Of a stretch of 64,000 nt of DNA, positions 27,053 to 38,769 are shown piece by piece; position 1 is the first letter of the stretch; every line of letters begins with the position of its first letter. The DNA lies in the NCBI GenBank assembly GCA_913061515.1, contig CAJXSF010000013.1, positions 1 to 64,000 of the forward strand, written 5' to 3'. The translations under genes and the position numbers were made by a program. The DNA comes from an uncultured Gammaproteobacteria bacterium. Its GTDB lineage: Bacteria; Pseudomonadota; Gammaproteobacteria; Pseudomonadales; Pseudohongiellaceae. The notes under the pieces are model-generated. The model made no database searches. It was not told where the DNA came from and saw only the letters and a program-made list of their open reading frames with translations.

Positions 27053-29128
27053 ATGGCAACTAAAGATTTTTTGGTAGAGATAGGGACCGGTGAACTCCCC
27101 CCTAAAGCCCTTCGACAACTATCCCAGGCGTTTACTCGGGGCATTAAAACTGCACTCGAGTCAGCGGGCCTTGGATTCGGAGACATCAAATCCTTTGCTA
27201 CCCCACGCCGACTAGCGCTTTGCATTATCGCACTCGACGAGAAGCAAGAAGACAAAGCCGTCGAACGCCTTGGCCCTGCAGTAGCCGCTGCCTTTGATAA
27301 AGAGGGTGCCCCGACCCCTGCAGCAAATGGTTTTGCTCGCTCTTGTGGCGTTGCTATCGAAGACTTAGAACAAAGCGACAAAGACGGCACCTTAAAACTT
27401 TGCTTTCGCTCTGTCACCAAAGGCAGTGAAACAAAAGCCTTGCTGCCAGAGATTGTTGACCGCGCTATCGCCTCGCTTCCTATTCCTAAGAAAATGCGCT
27501 GGGGCAGCAGCCGCGATGAATTCGTTCGTCCTGTACATTGGGTCGTTATGCTCTTTGGCGACACCGTCATTCCAACAACGATTCTTGGAATAGAATCCGG
27601 AAAAGTGTCACGCGGACATCGATTTATGTCTAGCGGTGACATTCAGATCAATAGCGCACAATCTTATGAGTCAGCATTAGCAGACGCGTTTGTTGTGGCC
27701 GACTTTGATGTTCGAAAAGAGCGCATCCGTAGTCTTATCGAAGAAGAAGGCAAGAAGCTCAATGCGAATGTAGTAGTCGACGAAGACCTCCTTGAAGAAG
27801 TGACCGCCTTGGTTGAATGGCCAGTGGCACTAACAGGCCGATTCGAAGAACACTTTTTGTCTGTACCAAAACAAGCCTTGGTGTCTTCAATGAAAGTTCA
27901 CCAGAAATGTTTTTATGTGCTCGATGACAAAGAGCAGATGCTGCCTTATTTTATAACGATCAGTAATATTGAAAGCAAAGACCCAGCGCAAGTCATCGCT
28001 GGCAACGAGCGTGTGATTCGCCCACGCCTTTCTGATGCGAAGTTTTTCTTCGACACCGATCGTAAGCAGACTTTGGAGTCTCGACAAGCACAGCTGAAAA
28101 CCATCGTGTTTCAAAAAGAGCTTGGAACAGTTTTTGAAAAATCTCAGCGAGTTGCACAGCTCAGCGCGTTCATTGCCAATGAATTGTCGGTTAACGCCGC
28201 ATGGAGCGAGCGCGCCGCCTTACTTTCAAAATGTGACCTCGTAACGGATCTAGTTTCAGAGTTTCCAGAACTGCAAGGTTTAGCGGGTTATCACTACGCC
28301 TTGAACGACAACGAAGAAAATGAAATTGCTGTGGCACTGAATGAACAATACATGCCACGTTTTTCTGGTGACCAGCTCCCTACAACAAATACCGGTGCGG
28401 TCTTAGCGATTGCCGATAAACTCGACACCATCGTTGGTCTCTTCGCCATCGGGCAGCCACCAACCGGTTCTAAGGATCCTTTTGCCCTGCGCCGCGCGGC
28501 ACTAGGGGTGTTGCGAATCATCGTTGAGAAAAAACTCGACCTCGATTTGCTGCGCTGCATTGAGCAGGCATGCACTCAATTTGCGTCGCTCAAATTAGAG
28601 GACGGTTTGGCTGCACAGGTGTTTGACTTCCTTCTCGACCGATTCCGCGCCTGGTATCAAGCCGAAGGCGTCAGCGCCGAAGTCTTCCAGTCCGTCTATC
28701 ACTTGAAGCCAAGCAAGCCTTTGGATTTTGCATTGCGTATCAACGCCGTTAATCAATTCAGTCAGCTTGCGCAAGCTCAGTCTCTTGCCTCGGCCAATAA
28801 GCGCGTGTCGAATATTCTGCAAAAGCAAGCGGCCGACGGCGCATTAGGCCCTGTGCGCAACGAGCTTTTAGTTGAAGACGCTGAGAAAGAACTTGTCAGT
28901 GTTATTGCCCAATGCCGACTGAAAGCCGAGCCGCTGTTCCAAAAGCGTGAGTACACAGAAGGCTTAGAAGCATTGGCCACGAGCAAAGACGCCATTGACG
29001 AGTTCTTTGAAAAGGTTCTTGTCATGGATGAGAACCAAGAGCTTCGAGACAATCGCATCAATCTATTAGGCGAGCTGAGGACATTGTTCCTACAAGTTGC
29101 TGATATTTCTTATCTCCACCGAAGTTAA
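27053..29128 (+). CDS. glyS: Glycyl-tRNA synthetase beta subunit
   Basis: The beta subunit of the tetrameric glycyl-tRNA synthetase, which binds the tRNA. At 691 residues it matches the bacterial length. It shows FLVEIGTGELPPKAL at the N-terminus, GPAVAAAFDKEGAPTPAANGFARSCG near 85, MRWG...FVRPVHW near 148, and the HD-like region with ADKLDTIVGLFAIGQPPTGSKDPFALRRAALG near 455, with a C-terminal anticodon-binding domain. ATG 27053 has AGGA upstream; the TTG at 27041 is less likely. Confidence 0.97.
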   Translation: MATKDFLVEIGTGELPPKALRQLSQAFTRGIKTALESAGLGFGDIKSFATPRRLALCIIALDEKQEDKAVERLGPAVAAAFDKEGAPTPAANGFARSCGVAIEDLEQSDKDGTLKLCFRSVTKGSETKALLPEIVDRAIASLPIPKKMRWGSSRDEFVRPVHWVVMLFGDTVIPTTILGIESGKVSRGHRFMSSGDIQINSAQSYESALADAFVVADFDVRKERIRSLIEEEGKKLNANVVVDEDLLEEVTALVEWPVALTGRFEEHFLSVPKQALVSSMKVHQKCFYVLDDKEQMLPYFITISNIESKDPAQVIAGNERVIRPRLSDAKFFFDTDRKQTLESRQAQLKTIVFQKELGTVFEKSQRVAQLSAFIANELSVNAAWSERAALLSKCDLVTDLVSEFPELQGLAGYHYALNDNEENEIAVALNEQYMPRFSGDQLPTTNTGAVLAIADKLDTIVGLFAIGQPPTGSKDPFALRRAALGVLRIIVEKKLDLDLLRCIEQACTQFASLKLEDGLAAQVFDFLLDRFRAWYQAEGVSAEVFQSVYHLKPSKPLDFALRINAVNQFSQLAQAQSLASANKRVSNILQKQAADGALGPVRNELLVEDAEKELVSVIAQCRLKAEPLFQKREYTEGLEALATSKDAIDEFFEKVLVMDENQELRDNRINLLGELRTLFLQVADISYLHRS

Positions 29129-29146
29129 CGGTAGGCGAGGCAAAGA

Positions 29147-29698
29147 GTGAAACTAATAGTTCTGGATAGAGACGGCGTCATCAACGAAGACTCCGACGAC
29201 TATGTCAAATCCGTGGATGAATGGGAACCGATCCCTGGCAGCATCGAAGCGATAGCGCGACTTAGCAAAGCTGGGTATACCGTGGCTGTTGCGACTAATC
29301 AGTCTGGCATTGCCCGCGGTTATTTCGATGAATTCGAACTGGCCGCAATGCACCAAAAGCTATGCACGCTGGTTGAGCAGGAAGGTGGCGAAGTAGACGG
29401 CGTGTTCTTCTGCCCCCATGGGCCAGACGACGACTGCGATTGCCGCAAACCTAAAACTGGATTGCTCGAACAAATCGAATGTGAGTTTGGCACCAGTGTC
29501 GATAAAATCCCCTTTGTAGGCGACAGCGCCAAAGACCTACTTTGCGCAAAGCTTGCTGGCTGCACCCCCGTATTGGTGCGCACTGGGAAAGGAGAACGCA
29601 CATTTAGCGAATCGACAGAAAATGAACTCGACGGCGTATTAGTTCATAACAATTTGCAGGAGTTTGTCGATTCCTTCTTAAACTCACAAACTCACTAG
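29147..29698 (+). CDS. gmhB: D-glycero-beta-D-manno-heptose-1,7-bisphosphate 7-phosphatase
   Basis: An HAD phosphatase in the ADP-heptose pathway for the lipopolysaccharide core. The 183-residue protein has the nucleophile motif VLDRDGVIN (DxD, residues 7-9), ATNQSG near 49, a zinc-binding CPHGPDDDCDCRKPK loop near 87 and the closing FVGDSAKDL near 123. It begins with GTG, 18 bases after glyS. It and the neighbouring acyltransferases suggest a lipopolysaccharide-type outer membrane. Confidence 0.95.
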   Translation: MKLIVLDRDGVINEDSDDYVKSVDEWEPIPGSIEAIARLSKAGYTVAVATNQSGIARGYFDEFELAAMHQKLCTLVEQEGGEVDGVFFCPHGPDDDCDCRKPKTGLLEQIECEFGTSVDKIPFVGDSAKDLLCAKLAGCTPVLVRTGKGERTFSESTENELDGVLVHNNLQEFVDSFLNSQTH

Positions 29699-29710
29699 TG
29701 ATAAACACCC

Positions 29711-30445
29711 ATGTTTAGTCGTGCAATAACCGCTCTTCGTTCGCTTGTTTTCTACGCAGGTTATTTTGTCGCGACAATCTTAATCTCTTTGATCTGCATG
29801 ACAGTGTTTTGGTTTATCCCTCTGAAGCGCCGTTTCTTCCTCTATTCTCTTTGGTGTCAGTTTGTGCTTTTTTGGCTGCGTGTGACTTGTGGCGTACGCT
29901 ACGATATACAAGGCCTAGAACATATCCCTAAGACACCCGTTGTCGCTCTGAGCACCCACCAAAGCGCGTGGGAGACGATATTCCTGTATTACCAGTTATC
30001 GCCTGTGTGCCCAATTCTTAAGAAAGAGCTTTTGAAGATCCCCTTCTGGGGCTGGGCCATGCGCCTGCAAAAGCCCATAGCCATTGATAGAAGCAAACCG
30101 CGCGAGGCAGGGCGCTCTTTACTGGTACAAGGCAAAGCGCGTTTGAATGACGGCCTCTCGGTGGTTATTTTCCCTGAGGGTACTCGTAGCCCAGTGGGCA
30201 CCATCAAAGCATTTTCGCGCGGCGGGGCAAAACTGGCCGTTTCCGCTAAAGCCACTGCGTTGCCTGTAATCCACAATGCCGGCTATTGCTGGCCTGCGCA
30301 TACTATGATGAAAAGACCCGGCGTCATTCGAGTTCGCTTTGGCCCTACGATCGACACTGAAGGTAAAACAGCTAGCGAGGTTGCTCAAGCATACGCAACC
30401 TGGGTTGCAGACAACCAAGAAGTGATCACCCAAGACTCCCAATAG
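29711..30445 (+). CDS. plsC: 1-acyl-sn-glycerol-3-phosphate acyltransferase
   Basis: It acylates lysophosphatidate to phosphatidate in membrane lipid synthesis. The 244-residue protein has an N-terminal membrane segment (about 12-35), the motif STHQSAWE near residue 80 (HX4E here in place of the usual HX4D), KKELLKIPFWGW near 100 and FPEGTRSPVG near 155. It starts 12 bases after gmhB, as in Pseudomonas where gmhB and the plsC-type gene lie next to gyrB. Here gyrB is 3.5 kb further on because an ABC transporter pair intervenes. Confidence 0.94.
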   Translation: MFSRAITALRSLVFYAGYFVATILISLICMTVFWFIPLKRRFFLYSLWCQFVLFWLRVTCGVRYDIQGLEHIPKTPVVALSTHQSAWETIFLYYQLSPVCPILKKELLKIPFWGWAMRLQKPIAIDRSKPREAGRSLLVQGKARLNDGLSVVIFPEGTRSPVGTIKAFSRGGAKLAVSAKATALPVIHNAGYCWPAHTMMKRPGVIRVRFGPTIDTEGKTASEVAQAYATWVADNQEVITQDSQ

Positions 30446-30548
30446 CAATATCCTGCTTTTTGACTTGAGCTCCCGTCATATTTGGAATAAGGTGTTTCGA
30501 TCAAATTTTAGATCGTTCAGCTAATAACAATAAGAACGGATCAAGCCT

Positions 30549-30656
30549 ATGATTATGGACACCCTCGTCCCGAAACAACGCACCCACCCTTTGTGTGCTT
30601 ACTATCTCATTCAAATTACTCTGAAGCTAACCCTGATACGGGAGCCCGCGCTATGA
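30549..30656 (+). CDS. Possible 35-residue leader ORF of the ABC operon
   Basis: An ATG at 30549 opens 35 codons ending TGA at 30654-30656, overlapping the ATPase ATG at 30653 in an ATGA arrangement that allows translational coupling. The ribosome-binding site is weak (CGGA, 9 bases before). An inverted repeat CGATC (30498-30502)/GATCG (30511-30515) lies upstream and could be an operator. The product resembles no family I know and may be a chance frame. Confidence 0.25.
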   Translation: MIMDTLVPKQRTHPLCAYYLIQITLKLTLIREPAL

Positions 30657-31348
30657 TCACGCTCAAGAATATCTGCAAGGTACACCGCACAGAAGAGATT
30701 GAAACTGCCGCACTCGATAGTATCAATCTCACCGTCATCGATGGTGAGTTCGTCTCCATTATGGGCCCCTCTGGCTGTGGTAAATCAACTTTATTGAATA
30801 TTTTGGGCCTATTGGATACTCCAAGCAGTGGTCACTATTTTTTCAACGACGAAGACATCGCCAATTACAAAGAGTCCCAACGCGCGAGTATTCGCAAAGC
30901 CAATATTGGCGTTATATTCCAAAGCTTTAATCTGATTGATGAATTAACCGTCGCCCAGAACGTCGATCTAGCGCTTCTTTATCAAAAAATCCCAGCAGCA
31001 CAACGCAAAGCTCGGGTGGACGCGGTGCTAAAGCGCGTAGCCATAGACCATCGCAGTAAACATTACCCACAACAACTTTCGGGTGGGCAGCAGCAACGCG
31101 TCGCTATTGCACGGGCTATTGTCAGTAACCCTAAGGTTTTATTAGCGGATGAGCCAACCGGGAATCTCGACACTCGCAATGGCGACGAAGTCATGGCCTT
31201 GCTAAAAGAGCTTAATCAAGAGGGGACGACTGTCATCATGGTTACCCACTCGGAACACTATGCCACTTATGGTTCACGAATAGTGCGACTACTCGATGGC
31301 AAGATTGTGAGCGCTCAAACCGAAGAGGCCGCAGAAGTGGCCCTTTAG
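30653..31348 (+). CDS. ABC transporter ATP-binding protein (MacB/LolD type)
   Basis: A 231-residue cytoplasmic ATPase with Walker [10 protein letters not shown] near residue 38, Q-loop FQSFNLID, signature LSGGQQQR near 142, Walker [12 protein letters not shown] near 162 and the switch [12 protein letters not shown] and the family blocks place it with the MacB/LolD/FtsE group that powers FtsX-type permeases rather than importers. I chose ATG 30653, with GGGAG 8 bases upstream; the long frame from 30593 lacks support. The permease gene follows after 34 bases. Substrate is unknown. Confidence 0.93.
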   Translation: MITLKNICKVHRTEEIETAALDSINLTVIDGEFVSIMGPSGCGKSTLLNILGLLDTPSSGHYFFNDEDIANYKESQRASIRKANIGVIFQSFNLIDELTVAQNVDLALLYQKIPAAQRKARVDAVLKRVAIDHRSKHYPQQLSGGQQQRVAIARAIVSNPKVLLADEPTGNLDTRNGDEVMALLKELNQEGTTVIMVTHSEHYATYGSRIVRLLDGKIVSAQTEEAAEVAL

Positions 31349-31382
31349 TTTCTTGTAAGCCAAATAGAATGAGGAAGACATA

Positions 31383-33836
31383 GTGTTTCTTAATTATCTG
31401 ATCGTTGCTTTTAGAAACCTTCGCAAACAACCCGGCTTTACTGCGATCAAAGTACTTAGTCTCAGCCTAGGTTTAGTCTGCAGCATTTTAGTATTGCTAC
31501 ACGTCCAGTATGCCAATAGTTATGACAAGCACTTTGATAACTGGCAAAACATTTATCGAGTGGTCACTAGCATTACATCTAGTTCAAGTCAGTTGATCGA
31601 TAGTAGTTATATAGCAGAGGGAATTTATCACCCATTGGTGCAAGATTATGGGCAGATAGAACAAAGTGCAAAAATTCGCTACTCATCCGGTCTTTTCATT
31701 CAGGGTGAGAACGCCTCTAGTAATAGTTTTCTTTGGGTAGAAGAAGAGTTTATCAAAATCTTTTCTTTCGATTTTCTGCAAGGCAGTGCTCAAACAGCAT
31801 TGGCTGATCCTAATACTATTGTATTGACACAAAGCACTGCGCAAAAATATTTTGCCAATGAAGATCCAATTGGCAGGGTGCTTACCTTAGACCAGAATAC
31901 CGACTTACGTGTTACCGGTGTGATCAGAGACTTGCCCCCAAATACTCACTTAGACATTGAGGCTATGATCAATGTCGATACTGGCCGGCAAATTTATGGT
32001 GAAGAATTTTTAGATGGTAGTGCTTGGGTAGGGTTTGGCGGCACAATGCTTTATCTAGTGATACCTGTCCCCAGTTCAGCACAAGCACTCCGTACCGATT
32101 TTCCTAACTTCGTAGAACGCAACGTACCAGATACGCAACGACCTTTTCTTGAACGAGTCGATCTGAAATTAGACCTAGAACCTTTGGCTGATATCCACCT
32201 CTCGCCACGACAAGGCTTCGAAGAAGCAGACTATTCCCGCGTTATAATTCTAGCTGGTCTCGTTAGTTTTGCTGGGCTTATCTTATTAAGTTCCTGTATT
32301 AATTTCGCCAATCTTGCGTTGGCACAAATGCAACAGCGGGGCAAAGAAACGGGCGTGCGTAAAACCTTAGGCGCAAGCCGTGCTGATTTATTAATGCAGT
32401 TTTTAGTCGAATCAATGTTACTGACATTGATTGCCTTGCTGGCAGCGATTCCTATCATTTATCTTGCCGTCGGCCCTTATACCGCGCTCACCGGCACAGC
32501 ATTTAGTTTTACGAGTATGTTTGCATCATCGCAAATAGCGCTTATCGTTGCCTTCGTGCTTCTCATTGGCTTTCTCTCTGGTTTGGTTCCGGCACTTCGA
32601 ATGTCGCGCTTCGCTGTCACTGCTGCCATCAATGGCAAGCGCGATGGGGGAAAGTCTAGCCGCCTGATGCGCTCAGTGTTCACCGTGATTCAGTTTACCT
32701 TCGCCGTGGTCTTAGTCATCCTAGCGGTTGGGATTAGTTTGCAAGTACGCCATTTGAACGAACTAGACATAGGTTTCGATCGCCATAATCTCGTTGTGCT
32801 CGACACTATGTACAATCCGAGAAACCCAGAACAGTTCAGTTATGACGCGTTGGTAGATGAGTTGCGGCAACACCCTGGGGTTTTAGAGGTAGGCAAAACC
32901 CAAACCCCTCCGCCCAATAACGGTGGCTTTAACCCCTGGCGTCATTCAAGTTGGTCTGAAGATCAATCTAGAGCTGCAAGCCATTTAGGAGTAGACGAGC
33001 ACTATGTCGATGCTATGGGGTTAGAGATTCTTGCAGGACGCAATTTCTCTTTGGACTTTCCTGCGGACTACATGCCAGAGGGTCAACCGGATCAAGAGCA
33101 AATCTATGGCATTGTTATCACACCACAAGCAGTGTCTTTTTTTGACCTTGGAAGCAATGAAGAAGCGCTCGATGAAATTCTTGTTATTGGCAATATTAGT
33201 TTCAGGGTAGTGGGGGTAGTGAATAGTTTCCGTCTGTCTGGCGGGCTTGAAGACAATTTGCGGTCTACGACAATTTTGCGCGCTGTAAACCAACCAATGC
33301 GCACACTTCTAATAAGAATAGACCCTACTCAAATGGATAGCGCGCTAAACCATATCGATACAGTTTGGGATCGGCACCGTTCCGATGCTCCCATTAGAAG
33401 AGAGTTTTACGAGCAATCATTTGATCAGCAAATATATGAGCAAACCAATGGAATCAATAGAGCAGCGCAGTTTGCTGCATTAATTACTGTCATCATTGCA
33501 GCCTTGGGTTTGTACGCATTGGCATTCTATTCGACCGAGCGCAGAACCAAAGAAATCGGTGTGCGCAAAGTACTGGGGGCTTCCGACCGCTCAATAGTCG
33601 TATTGTTGAGTGTAGACTTTCTCAAACCCGTTTTAGTTGCTTGTGTGCTAGCGAGTGTATTGGCTTACTACGCAACCAACTTCTATTTTGCGCAATTCTC
33701 TGACTCGGCGAGTATGTCGCCAATAGTCTATATAGAAGTGTTAGTGGGGTTCCTGCTGCTGTCGGTGTTAACCGTGTCAGCACAGTGCATCAAAACAGCG
33801 AAAGCAGACCCCGTACAATCTTTACGCTCAGAATAA
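31383..33836 (+). CDS. FtsX-family ABC transporter permease with duplicated core
   Basis: An 817-residue membrane protein with two FtsX-type halves. Each half has an N-terminal helix, a large periplasmic domain and a helical core with a GVRKTLGASR-type box near residue 320 and EIGVRKVLGASDRS near 720. Helices cluster near 20-40, 290-400 and 430-460 in the first half and near 695-800 in the second. It pairs with the preceding ATPase. Such large permeases typically extrude substrates or drive mechanotransmission; no membrane-fusion protein gene is beside it. GTG start at 31383 with GAGGAAG upstream. The coding sequence looks more AT-rich than its neighbours by eye, consistent with a later insertion between plsC and gyrB. 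Confidence 0.88.
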   Translation: MFLNYLIVAFRNLRKQPGFTAIKVLSLSLGLVCSILVLLHVQYANSYDKHFDNWQNIYRVVTSITSSSSQLIDSSYIAEGIYHPLVQDYGQIEQSAKIRYSSGLFIQGENASSNSFLWVEEEFIKIFSFDFLQGSAQTALADPNTIVLTQSTAQKYFANEDPIGRVLTLDQNTDLRVTGVIRDLPPNTHLDIEAMINVDTGRQIYGEEFLDGSAWVGFGGTMLYLVIPVPSSAQALRTDFPNFVERNVPDTQRPFLERVDLKLDLEPLADIHLSPRQGFEEADYSRVIILAGLVSFAGLILLSSCINFANLALAQMQQRGKETGVRKTLGASRADLLMQFLVESMLLTLIALLAAIPIIYLAVGPYTALTGTAFSFTSMFASSQIALIVAFVLLIGFLSGLVPALRMSRFAVTAAINGKRDGGKSSRLMRSVFTVIQFTFAVVLVILAVGISLQVRHLNELDIGFDRHNLVVLDTMYNPRNPEQFSYDALVDELRQHPGVLEVGKTQTPPPNNGGFNPWRHSSWSEDQSRAASHLGVDEHYVDAMGLEILAGRNFSLDFPADYMPEGQPDQEQIYGIVITPQAVSFFDLGSNEEALDEILVIGNISFRVVGVVNSFRLSGGLEDNLRSTTILRAVNQPMRTLLIRIDPTQMDSALNHIDTVWDRHRSDAPIRREFYEQSFDQQIYEQTNGINRAAQFAALITVIIAALGLYALAFYSTERRTKEIGVRKVLGASDRSIVVLLSVDFLKPVLVACVLASVLAYYATNFYFAQFSDSASMSPIVYIEVLVGFLLLSVLTVSAQCIKTAKADPVQSLRSE

Positions 33837-33871
33837 GCTGATGAGTCTCGAATCACTAATTGGGGAGAGGG

Positions 33872-33920
33872 GTAAAAAATTTGCGGGCTTAGGTTAAGAC
33901 ATTGTCTTATCCAAGCCCGC
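33872..33920 (-). terminator. Terminator after gyrB
   Basis: On the minus strand a long hairpin with arms GCGGGCTTGGATAAGAC and GTCTTAACCTAAGCCCGC (33883-33920) has only one or two mismatches and is followed by AAATTTTTTACC. It lies 46 bases past the gyrB stop. Confidence 0.85.
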
Positions 33921-33966
33921 TATCTGGCGAAGCAGTTTATGGGTTACATACTATGGTAACTAATTG

Positions 33967-36417
<2,451 letters not shown>

Positions 36418-36471
36418 CTAATTCAAAACCCATTGGCAACTGCCAAGACAGCTAGGGCTGTTCTAGCGATG

Positions 36472-37551
36472 TCATAGGGTTACTATTTTACCATGTTCCA
36501 CGTGGAACTTACCGGTACTTATGTCTGTAGACCAACAATTTTCTATCTCATCCGCATCTACACAGGTGATGAAGATTTGGCAGCCCAGCTCTTCAAGTAG
36601 CTTGCAAATAAGAACTCTGTTTTCATTATCTAATTCAGAAGGAAGGTCATCGATTAGATAGACGCCTTTCTCCTCTGTAAGCTTGTACAACAATTGGCTT
36701 TGCGCGATTTTCATTGCACTCACTAGCAGCTTTTGCTGCCCTCTAGAAAGAACATCTGCTGCTGCATTGCGACCGATCTTTATGGAAAGGTCAGCTCTAT
36801 GAGGTCCTGTCTGAGTGGCACCATAGCGAATATCGCGATCCAGACTAACCGCTAGCGCTTGAGCCAAAGTAGCATCTGCGTCCCAGCCACGCTCATAAGT
36901 GATTTTTAAATCTGGAATCTCTATTAAACGGGGAAGGGCATCGTTTAAGATAGGCAGGAATGTCTCCATATAGACCTTACGCTGCTCATCGATCTGAGTG
37001 CCCAATTGCGAGAACTCCGTATCCCAAGCCTCTAATTGGGTTTTATCTAATCGTTTTTGTTTAAGAAGTAGGTTCCTCTGAGCAAGGCATTTATTCGCTT
37101 TACGCCATGCGAGAGCAAACTCATGTTCCACGTGGAACACTCCCCAATCTAAAAACTTGCGCCTTATCTTAGGGCTACCTTCTAATAGTGAGAAACTATC
37201 TGAATTAATAATCTGCAAAGGTAAATGGCGAGCGGTATCAACCCAGCTTTTCTGCCTTTCACCCAAGAGCTTCAGAAGGTGCCCTTGCTTACGGCTTTTA
37301 TTCAAACCAATGCTTACACCGGCATCTAGCTCTGCAAAAATAACGCAGTCGTCAGACTTAGTATCAATCACCGATTCAATTTTTGAACTACGAAAGGACC
37401 GCCCGAGACCGAGCATATAGATAGCTTCAAGCAGGCTTGTTTTGCCACTGCCATTATTGCCAAAGATGATATTGACTCTATCTGCGGGCCGAATCTGTAC
37501 TCCAGAAAGATTCCTGACTCGTAAAACATCCAGCCTGCAGATAGTCGCCAT
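36472..37551 (-). CDS. recF: DNA replication and repair protein RecF
   Basis: RecF is an SMC-like ATPase that loads RecA at gapped DNA with RecO and RecR. The 359-residue protein has Walker A FGNNGSGKTS near residue 30, the LSRGQQKLLVSA signature near 268 and Walker B LIDDLPSELD near 300. Two peptides FHVEH, near residues 138 and 348, are encoded by parS palindromes. It sits 43 bases after dnaN and 85 before gyrB on the same strand. Confidence 0.98.
   Translation of the reverse strand: MATICRLDVLRVRNLSGVQIRPADRVNIIFGNNGSGKTSLLEAIYMLGLGRSFRSSKIESVIDTKSDDCVIFAELDAGVSIGLNKSRKQGHLLKLLGERQKSWVDTARHLPLQIINSDSFSLLEGSPKIRRKFLDWGVFHVEHEFALAWRKANKCLAQRNLLLKQKRLDKTQLEAWDTEFSQLGTQIDEQRKVYMETFLPILNDALPRLIEIPDLKITYERGWDADATLAQALAVSLDRDIRYGATQTGPHRADLSIKIGRNAAADVLSRGQQKLLVSAMKIAQSQLLYKLTEEKGVYLIDDLPSELDNENRVLICKLLEELGCQIFITCVDADEIENCWSTDISTGKFHVEHGKIVTL
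36494..36509. promoter_or_regulatory. parS site in recF 3' end
   Basis: TGTTCCACGTGGAACT contains the 14-base palindrome GTTCCACGTGGAAC, the ParB-binding sequence known from Pseudomonas parS. It lies near the recF stop and encodes FHVEH in RecF. The parA-parB genes are 11 kb away on the other side of the candidate origins. Confidence 0.85.
37124..37139. promoter_or_regulatory. parS site within recF
   Basis: TGTTCCACGTGGAACA is a perfect 16-base palindrome identical to the Pseudomonas-type parS core. It also encodes FHVEH in RecF. It is 630 bases from the other site. Confidence 0.9.
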
Positions 37552-37593
37552 TACTAGTAGATCAGTTTTGCTGTGTAGGTTTGCAAAATACGC

Positions 37594-38703
37594 TTATAGC
37601 CGCATTGGCATAACTACATAAACAGCTTCTCCGGCACCATCGGCTGACTCGAGAAGGGCGCTGGAGTTAGAATCGAGAAGGGTCATTTTAACTTTTTCAG
37701 AAGAAAGCACCGTCAGCACATCCACTAAATAGCTCACATTAAAACCAATCTCTAAAGACTCGCCTTCGTAATCGACTGAAACTGACTCTTCCGCCTCTTC
37801 CTGATCAGGGTTATTGGCAAGAATTTTCATTTCAGCATTGCTGAGCAACACGCGAATTCCGCGATACTTCTCGTTGGAAAGAATAGAGGTACGCGCAAAA
37901 GCCTGTTTAAGCTCTAGACGATCACCGATAACCAACTTGTCTCCACCTTTAGGAAGCACTCTGTTGTAGTCAGGGAACTTGCCATCGACAAGCTTAGAGG
38001 TAAACGTAGTATCAGAAGTGCGCGCACGCACATGGTTTCTACCAAAGACGATCGAGATATCGGCTTCTTCACCTGTTAGAAGGCGGCCAAGCTCGATGAC
38101 CCCTTTGCGAGGCAGAATTAATTGAACTGGCTCACTGACATCATTTGTCATTGCTACTGTTTGCATGGCTAAGCGATGACCATCTGTTGCGACAACGCGC
38201 AAATAATCAGCTGCCAGCTCAAACAACATACCATTTAGATAATAACGAACATCTTGCTGCGCCATAGCGAATGAAGTGCCATCTAACAAAGACTTTAATG
38301 CAGACTGAGAAAGGCTTAATTCAATCGTCCCTGGCTCTTCTTCTGTATTAGGAAACTCACCAGCTGGCAGGGTAGCCAGGCTAAACCGACTTCTGCCTGA
38401 CTTAATGATCATTTTATTCTCGTCTACCGTGAACTCTAGCATTGCATCGTCTGAAAGTGACTTACAAATATCGACCAGTTTTCGCGCTGGTACTGTAATT
38501 TCGCCAGGTTTTGTTGTGCCTTCTACCTGCACACGACCAACCAACTCCACCTCCAAGTCAGTCCCGGTTATGGATAACTCCCCATTAGGATCTAAAGACA
38601 GCAAGACATTTGAAAGAACTGGAAGAGTTTGTCGACGCTCGACAACACCAGAGACTAATTGCAAAGGTTTAAGAATGGCTTCTCTAGAGATTACAAAATA
38701 CAT
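37594..38703 (-). CDS. dnaN: DNA polymerase III beta subunit (sliding clamp)
   Basis: DnaN is the dimeric ring clamp that tethers polymerase III to DNA. The 369-residue protein matches the E. coli length of 366 and has three repeated clamp domains, with the N-terminal REAILKPLQLVSGVVERRQTLPVLSNVLL, TGTDLEVELVG near 50 and the C-terminal YVVMPMRL that forms the binding pocket for clamp-binding proteins. It lies 66 bases downstream of dnaA on the same strand. Confidence 0.99.
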   Translation of the reverse strand: MYFVISREAILKPLQLVSGVVERRQTLPVLSNVLLSLDPNGELSITGTDLEVELVGRVQVEGTTKPGEITVPARKLVDICKSLSDDAMLEFTVDENKMIIKSGRSRFSLATLPAGEFPNTEEEPGTIELSLSQSALKSLLDGTSFAMAQQDVRYYLNGMLFELAADYLRVVATDGHRLAMQTVAMTNDVSEPVQLILPRKGVIELGRLLTGEEADISIVFGRNHVRARTSDTTFTSKLVDGKFPDYNRVLPKGGDKLVIGDRLELKQAFARTSILSNEKYRGIRVLLSNAEMKILANNPDQEEAEESVSVDYEGESLEIGFNVSYLVDVLTVLSSEKVKMTLLDSNSSALLESADGAGEAVYVVMPMRL

Positions 38704-38769
38704 AGCTATGTCACTCAGTCAGTTTTATTAATATGGCAATACGTTCATTATCGCATGAAGCAACCGCTA

